Of a stretch of 36,775 nt of DNA, positions 29,406 to 36,775 are shown in pieces; the stretch's first letter is position 1; every line of letters starts with the position of its first letter. The stretch is from Methylobacterium sp. R2-1 (GTDB lineage Bacteria > Pseudomonadota > Alphaproteobacteria > Rhizobiales > Beijerinckiaceae). The DNA is taken from the NCBI RefSeq assembly GCF_014191355.1, contig NZ_JACHWM010000028.1:1-36775 (forward strand), written 5' to 3'. The notes below the pieces were generated by a model. It worked only from the letters and a program-made list of their open reading frames with translations. It ran no database searches and was not told the origin of the DNA. The position numbers and the translations under genes were made by a program.

Positions 29406-29774
29406 TCAGACGGCAGGTGGACCTCGTGGGCTGACGGAGTGGTCGGGGGGTGCGCGTGCCTGGACCATACCGGCGTCGCGCAATGGAGCGAGGGTCACCC
29501 GGGGCGGGGCCCAGGCTACCGTCGCGAAGACCGACAGGATCAGATGGAGCCACTGCGCGGCCTGCGCCGCCGTGCAGCAGGCATGATGCTGGCAGGCAGG
29601 CCCGTGATCGTCGGGCGCGCTCGAACCGCCGTGCTCGGCACAGATCACGGCGCCGAGCGGCGCGGCTGGTAGTGGGGCGAGGCCACCGAGGAAGGCTTGC
29701 AGCGCGAGCGCGTAGAGCGCGATCACGGCGATGATCGCGCGGCCTCGGACCGTTTGAGGCAGGCACCCGCGCAT
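29406..29774 (-). CDS. DUF2946 family protein (first copy), operon leader
   Basis: 122 residues. A membrane helix (AIIAVIALYALALQAFLGGL) precedes HGPACQHHACCTAAQAAQW, a Cys/His-rich metal-binding-like patch, and an APPDHSVSPRGPPAV tail with the same RGPP as the second copy. It is the first gene of the operon, 40 bp ahead of the PepSY gene, as for the copper-sensing upstream-frame model known from Bordetella. The start codon sits only 6 bp after a predicted -10 (29781-29786), with no leader and no ribosome-binding site, so the mRNA may be leaderless. Confidence 0.78.
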   Translation of the reverse strand: MRGCLPQTVRGRAIIAVIALYALALQAFLGGLAPLPAAPLGAVICAEHGGSSAPDDHGPACQHHACCTAAQAAQWLHLILSVFATVAWAPPRVTLAPLRDAGMVQARAPPDHSVSPRGPPAV

Positions 29775-29778
29775 GGCT

Positions 29779-29809
29779 GCACTTAAAGTTCACCGAAAGT
29801 GCTGGTCAA
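29779..29809 (-). promoter_or_regulatory. Promoter and possible operator of the DUF2946-PepSY-TonB operon
   Basis: On the minus strand TTGACC (29804-29809) and TTAAGT (29781-29786) are 17 bp apart. GCACTT (29779-29784) and AAGTGC (29797-29802) form an inverted repeat around the -10/spacer, a possible repressor site. The predicted transcript start falls at or within a base or two of the ATG at 29774. Confidence 0.5.
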
Positions 29810-30571
29810 TCCACCGTGTAGGGATTTCCGGGCGACAGAGCCTCCAAAGCCAGGAGGTGTGGCGTTGGCGCCTGACCTGGCGAGGCCCTGTCGAAGCCAA
29901 CGAGCCTGGTATGCTTCCCCATGTCTCGGTCGTGCCCCGAACTGTATCGCTCTCGGCAACGGCAGTTTCGGGGTAACAAGCGGCCATTCCACTGGCACTG
30001 AACGGAGGTCTGCAAGTGGCGCACAGCCGAACAAGCGGCAGGCGAACCCCTGACCCCTTGCGGACATTTGACCCGTTTCACCTGAAGTTCCGGACAGGGT
30101 GGTAAGCGGGCTTTGACGCCCCACCCGTCAGCGGTCGTTCCACCTCTCAACCATGTGTGACCATGGGGCAGGAAGTTGGCTCCCCCGAAAGCGGAGGCCG
30201 AACTCACTTGCGGGCAGAGGTGGCTTCTTATGCTCCCACCATCGACGGCCGCGAACGGCGCAGTTTGGTCGTTGGCCTGGGCCACGGTCCGGTAGCGGTG
30301 CAGGCAGGGCATGCCTAAACCGAACCCTCGCCGACTCACCAGCTGTTGTTATGCGTGGTGGTACCGAAGCTAGCTGCACCGATGGCAACCGATCCACGGG
30401 AGAATTGTTGCTTGAGTGCAACGCTATGCGGAGCGATGCCGCGAGCAGCCGCAGGAACTGGAAGCTACTCACCGTGGGCTTTGGCAGCGGGCACAATCGC
30501 TTGGCGCAATCCCGCTTGAGCATAGGCACGCAGCCTGAGCATCACCTTGAAATTACTCTAAGCTTCTGAAC
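29810..30571. other. Intergenic spacer between divergent operons, no clear gene
   Basis: About 760 bp. Several open frames on both strands lack ribosome-binding sites and family features. Copies of the spacer-repeat word occur: TGCGGACATTTGACCC near 30060 and CCGAAAGCGGAGGCC near 30186. Confidence 0.45.
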
Positions 30572-30599
30572 TTGCTAGAGAACCTTCAGTCGGTACAAT
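30572..30599 (+). promoter_or_regulatory. Probable promoter of the sigma factor gene
   Basis: TTGCTA (30572-30577) and TACAAT (30594-30599) are 16 bp apart. The transcript would start near 30606, leaving a leader of about 30 bases before the ATG at 30637. Confidence 0.4.
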
Positions 30600-30636
30600 C
30601 GCTGGAGTGTCTTTCTCTCGCCTGAGGGCCACCAGC

Positions 30637-31227
30637 ATGTCTGCTTCAAGCGCGTGGTCCGACGATTGGTCGGGCGCGTCAACGCGCCCGCCGACCGGCG
30701 CGGGGAGCGGATCACTCGACCAGCTCCTGCGGCGTTACTACGGCGAGCTGAATGCTCTGGCCGCAGCAAAGCTGCGCAACAGGGACGCTGCCGCCGATCT
30801 CGTTCAGGATGCGGTCGTGCGTTTCCTGCTCGCTAACCGGGAACGCGAACAGGGGGGTGGGCAGGGGAGCGCGCCACTTGTGAGTCCGCGCCAGTTTCTG
30901 CGCGCCATCGTCAGCAACCTTGCCGTCGACGCCTCGCGCCTTGCCCGGCGCCACGGCGTTGTCGCCCCCCTCGACGAAGTTCTGCACGTTGCGGATCCGG
31001 CACCTCTCCCAGACCGAGTCGTGGCTGCGCGGCAGGAATACGAAGCGGTGCGGGCCGCCCTCAACGAGATGCCGGCCCGGTGGCGCCAAGCGCTGCTCCT
31101 TAACCGGATCGAGGATTGGAGCCACGCACGGATCGCACGCCATTTCGGCGTCTCACCAACCATGGTGGCCAAGTACATTCTCTCTGCGCTACGGCGCTGC
31201 TTCATCGCACGCTCTGGATCGCGCTGA
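30637..31227 (+). CDS. ECF sigma factor, FecI-like (iron-starvation type)
   Basis: 196 residues from the ATG at 30637 (GAGGG upstream; a GTG at 30607 is less likely). Region 2: LLRRYYGELNALAAAKLRNR then DAAADLVQDAVVRFLLA. Region 4: AALNEMPARWRQALLLNRIE, DWSHARIARHFGVSPTMVAK, YILSALRRCF, the recognition helix of a sigma4 domain. Followed by a FecR gene and an STN-containing TonB receptor, so it should direct transcription of the receptor gene when the siderophore binds. The closest analogues are FecI and FpvI. Confidence 0.92.
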   Translation: MSASSAWSDDWSGASTRPPTGAGSGSLDQLLRRYYGELNALAAAKLRNRDAAADLVQDAVVRFLLANREREQGGGQGSAPLVSPRQFLRAIVSNLAVDASRLARRHGVVAPLDEVLHVADPAPLPDRVVAARQEYEAVRAALNEMPARWRQALLLNRIEDWSHARIARHFGVSPTMVAKYILSALRRCFIARSGSR

Positions 31228-31274
31228 CTGACTGGGCCGGACCAGTCGCCGGAGCTCTCCCAGAGTCATGTGAC

Positions 31275-32234
31275 ATGCCGCAACCGGAAGCCCCCGATGA
31301 CGCCCTCGATCCACTGACCGAGCAGGCGCTCGAATGGCAGGTGCGCCTCCATTCGGGCGACGACGACGTGGCGACTGCCCAGGCCTACGAAGCCTGGAAG
31401 CACACGGACCCGGCGCATCAGGCGGCGGCCGAGCAGGCGGAGGAGCTGTGGCGGACGCTCGGAGTTGCTCTGCCGCGTCGCAGGCACGGTCCGCCGAAGG
31501 CAGCGATCGCGGTCCTGCTATGCGGGCTCGGCGCACTCGGCGGCGTCGCCGTGGAGCCTTTCGGGCCGCCGCAGGCCTGGCTCGCCGACGAACGCACCGC
31601 GACTGGCGAGCGGCGCAGCATGGTCCTCAGCGATGGATCGCAGGTTGATCTCGACGGCGGCACAAGCTTCGACATCGTCTTCGGGCCGGATCAGCGCCGA
31701 CTCGTCCTGTATACCGGCCAGATCTACGTAGCTGTCCATCCCGACAAGGCGCGCCCGTTCGAGGTCGCCGACAAAAACGGAACGGCCCGCGCGCTTGGCA
31801 CCGCCTTCGGCGTCAGCCGGGACGGCGCGGAAACCGGTCTGTTCGTCGCCGAGAGCACCGTGCGCGTCCACGCCGCCGACGCGCCGGAGGCGGCGGGCAT
31901 CGATGTCCATGCTGGCGAGGAGGTGACTTTCACCGCCGCGCGGGCCGGCGCCGTCCGGAAGAGCGATATTGGCAGCCGCGCCGCATGGCGGCAGGGCCAG
32001 TTGGTGTTCGACGGCCGTCCGCTGAAGGAGGTTGTCGCCGCGCTCGGCCGCTATCGGCGCGGCCGCATCGTGGTCATGGACCACGACCTCAATGGGCTTC
32101 GCGTCTCGGGCAACTTCTCGACCGCCGACAGCGACAAGGCTCTTGATGCCATGGCGGCGGCGCTGCCGATCCGGATCCGCCGGCTTCCCCTGCTCACGTT
32201 GATCCAGCGGGATCCGACGCGGGCGGCGCCGTAA
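31275..32234 (+). CDS. FecR family anti-sigma factor / signal transducer
   Basis: 319 residues from the ATG at 31275. The N-terminal cytoplasmic part carries the FecR-typical tryptophan segment (EQALEWQVRLHSGDDDVATA, AYEAWKHTDPAHQAAAEQAE, LWRTLG). A single membrane helix follows (AAIAVLLCGLGALGGVAVEP). The periplasmic FecR domain contains RRSMVLSDGSQVDLDGGTSF, RRLVLYTGQIYVAVHPD and PFEVADKNGTARALGTAFGV; its C-terminal end (ALGRYRRGRIVVMDHDLNGL, RVSGNFST) is the receptor-interacting part. It should hold the sigma factor until signalled by the receptor's STN domain. Starts 48 bp after the sigma gene. Confidence 0.92.
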   Translation: MPQPEAPDDALDPLTEQALEWQVRLHSGDDDVATAQAYEAWKHTDPAHQAAAEQAEELWRTLGVALPRRRHGPPKAAIAVLLCGLGALGGVAVEPFGPPQAWLADERTATGERRSMVLSDGSQVDLDGGTSFDIVFGPDQRRLVLYTGQIYVAVHPDKARPFEVADKNGTARALGTAFGVSRDGAETGLFVAESTVRVHAADAPEAAGIDVHAGEEVTFTAARAGAVRKSDIGSRAAWRQGQLVFDGRPLKEVVAALGRYRRGRIVVMDHDLNGLRVSGNFSTADSDKALDAMAAALPIRIRRLPLLTLIQRDPTRAAP

Positions 32235-32360
32235 CGGCCTGAACGAAAAAATCTCGACGGCAGGGGTGTGCGATCGCGACGCGGCTTCGTCTTGATCCAC
32301 AGGACCGTCCACACGCCGGTCTGCACAGCAAGCCAACGTGTACGAGATCGCAAGCCTGCA

Positions 32361-34838
32361 ATGACGCAACGCCCGGGCACCCGTTCCTCGCCTACCCTCC
32401 AATCGGCCTGGCCTCTCGCTGCACTCCTGCTCATGGTTCCGGCCGTGGCCAGAGCAGCGCCCGGTGATGCGCAGGCCACGCTGGCGAGCGGAGGCCAGTC
32501 CACCCACGTCCCAATCTGGTTCGATATTCCGGCCGGCGATCTCGGGACTGCAATCCAGGCATGGGGCCAGGCGTCCAGACTTAGGCTCGTCGCCGCGACA
32601 GAGGTCATCGAGGCCAAGCGGACCGAGGGGATCAGAGGACTGCTCGATCCGGGGACGGCGCTCTCACGCCTCCTCGCGGGGACGAGCCTCATCCACCGCT
32701 TCACCGACACGGACACGGTCGCGGTATTCCGCGCGGACTGGAGCGCCGTCCCGGGCGAACCCACGGGCGAGGCCACCGTCACCCTGGAGCAGCTCTCGGT
32801 CGAGGGCACCGCCCTGGAGCGGGCCAACGGCCCGGTGCGCGGCTACGTCGCGACGCGTAGCGCCTCCGGCACTAAGACCGACACGCCGATCCTTGAGACG
32901 CCGCAATCGATCTCGGTGGTGCCGCAGCGCCAGCTACGCGACCAGGGAGCACAGACCTTCACGGATGCGCTGAGCTACGTGCCTGGCGTTAGTGCCGCGC
33001 CCGGCTCCGGGGTCAGCCGTGACAGGGTGTTCGTCCGCGGCTTCGAGGTCTCGCAAGGCAATAGCGGCCTACTGCGTGATGGAATGAAACTGACGTCGGG
33101 AGGTTACGACGGCACCCAGGAACCCTACGGGCTTGAGCGGCTGGAGGTGCTCAAGGGCGCAGCCTCGATCCTGTACGGCCAGCTCTCTCCGGGCGGAGTG
33201 GTCAACGCAGTCAGTAAGCGCCCCCTGACGGTACCTCTGCGCGAGATGGGCCTCACGGTCGGCTCGTTCGGTCGGAAGGAGATCGTGGCCGACTTCTCGG
33301 GCCCGCTGACCGAGGACGGCGAATGGTCCTATCGCCTGACAGGGATGTTCCGCGACAGTGGCAGTTTCATCGACTTCACCCCGGACAACAAGCGCTACAT
33401 CGCGCCCGCCATCACGTGGCAGCCATCGAGCGCGACCTCAGTGACCCTGCTCAGCTACTATCAGGAGATCGACACCGCCCATCAGGCTCCTCTCCCGGCA
33501 AGAGGGACGCTGCTCGACAACCCGCCCTTCGGCCGCTTCGCGGTGAACCGCTTCTACGGCGAGCCCGGCTTCGACAAGTATCGCAGCCGCTCTGGCGCCA
33601 TCGGCTACTTCGTGGACCATGCCTTCTCCGACACGGTGCGACTGCGCCACGCCCTGCGCTACTATCAGGCTGGCGTGGACTGGGACTACCTGATGGTTCA
33701 GGGCCTGCGGCCGGACGAGCAGAGCGTGAACCGCCGCATCAGTGTGCGCAACGAGAACGCGACCGGTGTCACCAGCGACACCTCCCTGGAAGTCAGGTTC
33801 GCGACAGGTGCTGCCGAGCATACGCTGCTCACCGGCATCGACTACTACCGCGCCTTCCTCGGTTCGGATCGTTTCCAGACAGGGACAGTCGGCCCGCTCA
33901 ACGTCTACAACCCGATCTACGGGCTTACGACCCCACAGGTGAACTACGCGGTCAATTCCGGCTCGAAGAGTCTCATCAATCAGGTTGGGATCTACGCGCA
34001 GGACCAGATAAAGATTGATCGCTTCGTGATCTTGCTCGGCGGCCGGCAGGATTTTGCTAGGACTCAAAATTTGGCTTACCGGTCCGGCGAACGAGTCGAG
34101 CAGAACGATAGCGCGTTCAGCGGGCGCGCTGGCCTCGTCTACCTCGCCGATTATGGCGTAGCGCCTTACGTCTCCTACAGCCAGTCCTTCTCAACGTTCG
34201 CGCAGACCGACCGGAACGGGAACCCGTTCCAGCCGACGACCGGCGAGCAATACGAGGGTGGCGTTCGCTGGCAGATCCCGGATGCCGACACTCTCATCAC
34301 CGGCGCCGTCTATCAGATCAATCAAAAGAACGCCCTGGTGCCCGACCCGGTGAACACCGGGTTCCAGACACAGACCGGCGAGGTGCGCTCACAGGGCTTC
34401 GAAGTAGAGGGGCGCACAAACTACGGTCCGCTACAGCTCGTCGCCTCCTATTCCTACACCGACGCTCGCACGACCAAAACAACGGAGCCGGCCAATCTCG
34501 ACCAGCGCATTGCGTCGGTGCCCTACCACCTCGCCTCAGGCTTCGGGACCTACGACATGGGCATGTTTGGCCTGCCTGGCCTGCGCCTGGGCGGCGGCGT
34601 GCGCTACGTAGGATCGGCCAACATCCCAGGCGCCGACTTCGATACAAAGGCGGCGACCTTGTTCGATCTCGTGGCGATCTACGATTTCGGTGTCGCCGCG
34701 CCCGAACTGAGTGGATGGCGCGCGCAGATCAATGTGCGCAACTTGACGGGCAAAATATATGCCGGATGCGCTGCTGAATCCCAGTGCTCCTACTACGAGC
34801 CGCGGAACATATTTGGCACGATTGCCTATCGATGGTAA
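32361..34838 (+). CDS. TonB-dependent siderophore receptor with STN signalling domain
   Basis: 825 residues from the ATG at 32361, where a signal peptide follows (WPLAALLLMVPAVARAA). An STN domain comes next at ~50-130 (FDIPAGDLGTAIQAWGQASR, GLLDPGTALSRLLAGTSLI), then the plug (TPQSISVVPQRQLRDQGAQT, FTDALSYVPGVSAAPGSGVS, LERLEVLKGAASILYGQLSP) and a barrel ending GTIAYRW. STN plus plug is the FpvA/FhuA-like siderophore-signalling type. A CxxxxxC pair near the end (YAGCAAESQCSYYEP) is common in these receptors. Preceded by the sigma and FecR genes, so it both imports and signals. The ligand is likely a hydroxamate or mixed-type ferric siderophore; this is not certain. Confidence 0.9.
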   Translation: MTQRPGTRSSPTLQSAWPLAALLLMVPAVARAAPGDAQATLASGGQSTHVPIWFDIPAGDLGTAIQAWGQASRLRLVAATEVIEAKRTEGIRGLLDPGTALSRLLAGTSLIHRFTDTDTVAVFRADWSAVPGEPTGEATVTLEQLSVEGTALERANGPVRGYVATRSASGTKTDTPILETPQSISVVPQRQLRDQGAQTFTDALSYVPGVSAAPGSGVSRDRVFVRGFEVSQGNSGLLRDGMKLTSGGYDGTQEPYGLERLEVLKGAASILYGQLSPGGVVNAVSKRPLTVPLREMGLTVGSFGRKEIVADFSGPLTEDGEWSYRLTGMFRDSGSFIDFTPDNKRYIAPAITWQPSSATSVTLLSYYQEIDTAHQAPLPARGTLLDNPPFGRFAVNRFYGEPGFDKYRSRSGAIGYFVDHAFSDTVRLRHALRYYQAGVDWDYLMVQGLRPDEQSVNRRISVRNENATGVTSDTSLEVRFATGAAEHTLLTGIDYYRAFLGSDRFQTGTVGPLNVYNPIYGLTTPQVNYAVNSGSKSLINQVGIYAQDQIKIDRFVILLGGRQDFARTQNLAYRSGERVEQNDSAFSGRAGLVYLADYGVAPYVSYSQSFSTFAQTDRNGNPFQPTTGEQYEGGVRWQIPDADTLITGAVYQINQKNALVPDPVNTGFQTQTGEVRSQGFEVEGRTNYGPLQLVASYSYTDARTTKTTEPANLDQRIASVPYHLASGFGTYDMGMFGLPGLRLGGGVRYVGSANIPGADFDTKAATLFDLVAIYDFGVAAPELSGWRAQINVRNLTGKIYAGCAAESQCSYYEPRNIFGTIAYRW

Positions 34839-34956
34839 TTATGATTGGGCCAAGATTTTTGATTATAAATTTTCCTGTAATTACTTAGTTTAATTGATAT
34901 GCACCTCAAGATTGACCGCGAAACTGCGAGCCGTCTGAGATCGTTAGGCGATAATC

Positions 34957-36243
34957 ATGCGCTACTTATTTGTTTTCTTTCATCGGTGGGTCGGGCTTAT
35001 CATCGCAGCCTTCCTATTTGTGACAGGATTGACCGGGGCAGTTATTTCCTGGGACCACGAACTCGATAGCTGGCTCAATCCCGAATTGCACATGGCCTCC
35101 GGAACAGGGCCGGCCAAGCCGTCCCTCGATCTCGCTACCCTTGTCGAAGCGCGCGACCCACGCGTGCGGGTCGCGCGCCTGCCTCTTCAGCCCGAGCCTG
35201 GCGAGGCGTTGGAAGTGATCGTCTTCCCCAAAGTCGATCCAGCGACCGGGCGACTGTTCGAACCCGGATACAACCAAGTCTTCCTCAACCCTGTCACGGG
35301 GGCTGAACTCGGCCGTCGCGAACGGGGGCAGGCTTGGCCCATCACCCGTCAGACGCTCGTCTCCTTCTTATATAAGCTGCACTACAGCCTGCATGTACCG
35401 GAGATGTGGGGCATCGATCGGTGGGGAATCTGGTTCATGGGCGGTATAGCCATCGCTTGGATGATTGACTGCTTCGTTGGCTTCTACCTCACCTTGCCGG
35501 CGCGCAAGACCGTCCGACCGGGGCAACCGCTCGCTGTGCGACGCGCCCTAGCAAAGGGTTGGTGGCGACGCTGGAAACCAGCCTGGAAGGTAAAAACATC
35601 CGGTAGTGCCTACCGAATCAACTTTGATCTGCATCGAGCCTTCAGCCTCTGGACCTGGGGCGTGTTGATTTTGCTGGCCTTCACGGCATTTTCGCTGAAC
35701 CTCTACCGCGAGCTGTTCTACCCGGTGATGAGCACAGTTTCGCAGGTAACGCCCTTGCCGTTCGATTTGCGCAGGCCGGCAACTAAGCATCGGCCCATCG
35801 AGCCGAGCTTGACCTACGCACAAGTCCTCGATCTGGCGCGTGCCGAAGGCGGTAAGCGCGGTTGGACAGACCCTGTCGGCGCATTGGCCTACAATCAGCG
35901 TTACGGTATCTATTCGGCGCGCTTCTTCCAGCCGGGGGATGACCATGGCGCGGCCGGTGTCGGTCCAGCCATGCTGTTCTACGATGGCAAGGACGGACGC
36001 TACCTTGGCGATCGCCAGCCTTGGGTGGGTACGGCCGCCGACATCTTCGTGCAGGCGCAGTTTCCAATACATTCGGGCCGCCTTCTGGGATTGCCAGGGC
36101 GCATCCTGATCTCGCTCATGGGCCTCGTTGTGGCCATGCTAAGCGTCACAGGCGTGGTGATATGGTGGCGCAAGCGCGCAGCTCGCATCTCCGTGCGTCA
36201 AAAGGCAGTCTCAGCTGAAAGCATGCCAGCACCTGTCGAGTGA
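34957..36243 (+). CDS. PepSY-TM domain membrane protein, putative ferric-siderophore reductase
   Basis: 428 residues, ATG at 34957. PepSY-associated helices: MRYLFVFFHRWVGLIIAAFL, FLVTGLTGAVISWDHELDSW-like segment near 22-40, KLHYSLHVPEMWGIDRWGIW, then FDLHRAFSLWTWGVLILLAF and RILISLMGLVVAMLSVTGVV ahead of IWWRKR. His-containing helices as in PiuB/FpvG. It is 118 bp after the receptor gene on the same strand; the AT-rich spacer has no clear terminator. Such proteins are thought to reduce Fe(III) released from the siderophore. No partner ABC transporter is in the window. Confidence 0.87.
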   Translation: MRYLFVFFHRWVGLIIAAFLFVTGLTGAVISWDHELDSWLNPELHMASGTGPAKPSLDLATLVEARDPRVRVARLPLQPEPGEALEVIVFPKVDPATGRLFEPGYNQVFLNPVTGAELGRRERGQAWPITRQTLVSFLYKLHYSLHVPEMWGIDRWGIWFMGGIAIAWMIDCFVGFYLTLPARKTVRPGQPLAVRRALAKGWWRRWKPAWKVKTSGSAYRINFDLHRAFSLWTWGVLILLAFTAFSLNLYRELFYPVMSTVSQVTPLPFDLRRPATKHRPIEPSLTYAQVLDLARAEGGKRGWTDPVGALAYNQRYGIYSARFFQPGDDHGAAGVGPAMLFYDGKDGRYLGDRQPWVGTAADIFVQAQFPIHSGRLLGLPGRILISLMGLVVAMLSVTGVVIWWRKRAARISVRQKAVSAESMPAPVE

Positions 36244-36443
36244 CAGTACTACGCATTAGCCTCCGCTTCGAGCTGCGCTAATTGAGATGACCGAACGACC
36301 GCTCGATTCACTGCCTTATTGCTCAAAACGCTGCCAGACCGCTCAGTGCTATCGTTCCTCGCTTCAACCCCATCAGTTTGCTAACAAGCAGACCTATCCA
36401 ATGCCCGCGTTGGGTCGGAAGCGGCCCCAGGGTCGGCTATCGA

Positions 36444-36674
36444 TTATTGCGGCGCCTCTCGCTCCACGCACGGCGCTCGCACCACCTCCCCCGGCGTCTC
36501 GCGTGCGAACGTCGTGATCGGCCCAATGGTGATCTCGGATCGCGCATGCGGGCGCTCGCTTGGCGCCGTCACCACCGGGCTGATGCGCGTGCTCGGCCTG
36601 ATGAGCAGGTAGGCGCGAGCGTCCTTGGCCGGCTTCCCGCTTGCCAATGGTTCGGATCCGACCTTTGCCCCCAT
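36444..36674 (-). CDS. Hypothetical small protein (doubtful)
   Basis: 76 residues from the ATG at 36674: KDARAYLLIRPSTRISPVVT, then SEITIGPITTFARETPGEVV. Its composition is more protein-like than that of overlapping frames, but there is no clear ribosome-binding site and no recognisable family. The next gene upstream ends at 36729 on the same strand, so they might form one transcript. Confidence 0.35.
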   Translation of the reverse strand: MGAKVGSEPLASGKPAKDARAYLLIRPSTRISPVVTAPSERPHARSEITIGPITTFARETPGEVVRAPCVEREAPQ

Positions 36675-36728
36675 CCGCGCCGTCCGTTGAGGGTGGGAAG
36701 CCGATATTCGTGCGCTGGCCGCGCGGCG

Positions 36729-36775
36729 TCAGATCGTCAACTCGCGCTCCAGCAGGTTGGTCGCTCGGTCGAGGA
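36729..36775 (-). CDS. C-terminal end of a gene that continues past the right edge
   Basis: The last codons read LDRATNLLERELTI and stop at 36729. It is helical and amphipathic like a true C-terminus, but too short to identify. Confidence 0.4.
   Translation of the reverse strand, partial: LDRATNLLERELTI

Noticed and set aside
30153..30569. A 138-codon plus-strand frame in the spacer before the sigma factor gene
   Set aside because: No ribosome-binding site, no family resemblance, and overlapping minus-strand frames of equal quality.

Overview
The DNA is GC-rich and looks like an alphaproteobacterium of the Methylobacterium/Methylorubrum type. This is inferred from the gene families (DUF2312, DUF4260, a RusA-type resolvase, many TonB receptors) and the intergenic repeat style. 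No marker gene in the window proves the genus.

Region 1 (1-5265) is the end of a prophage or integrated island. It holds a partial RusA-type Holliday-junction resolvase, a DUF2312 (GapR-like) protein, small phage-type proteins, and a divergent control region. In that region a CI-like S24-type repressor gene faces a YdaS/Cro-like gene. It ends in a tyrosine recombinase lying 41 bp from the 3' end of a tRNA-Ile2/Met(CAU) gene, the usual site for such an element. The recombinase has lost its N-terminal DNA-binding domain and starts with an unrelated hydrophobic segment. Two promoters 1.1 kb apart share an almost identical promoter/operator block, which suggests one repressor regulon.

Region 2 (5266-9397) is sparse. 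It has a serralysin-type zinc metalloprotease fused to a C-terminal Hint domain and preceded by a large hairpin, two small conserved proteins (one DUF4260), and degenerate repeats spaced about 60 bp apart.

Region 3 (9398-18276) is catabolic. A minus-strand operon encodes LigB-type and LigA-type extradiol dioxygenase subunits, an MFS transporter and an SDR protein. It lies downstream of a large winged-helix/NTPase/repeat regulator. Two of the enzymes lack expected catalytic residues. Next come a tautomerase/EamA transporter pair and a divergent LysR regulator.

Region 4 (18653-36243) is metal and cofactor uptake. A cobalamin riboswitch precedes a TonB receptor, followed by a decayed ABC-ATPase/hydrolase fusion and a cupin gene. 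A five-gene minus-strand operon then runs DUF2946 - PepSY - TonB receptor - DUF2946 - TonB receptor; DUF2946 proteins suggest copper-responsive control. Last is a plus-strand FecI-type sigma / FecR / STN-containing TonB receptor / PepSY cassette, the classic ferric-siderophore signalling set. The right edge holds one doubtful small gene and the tail of another.
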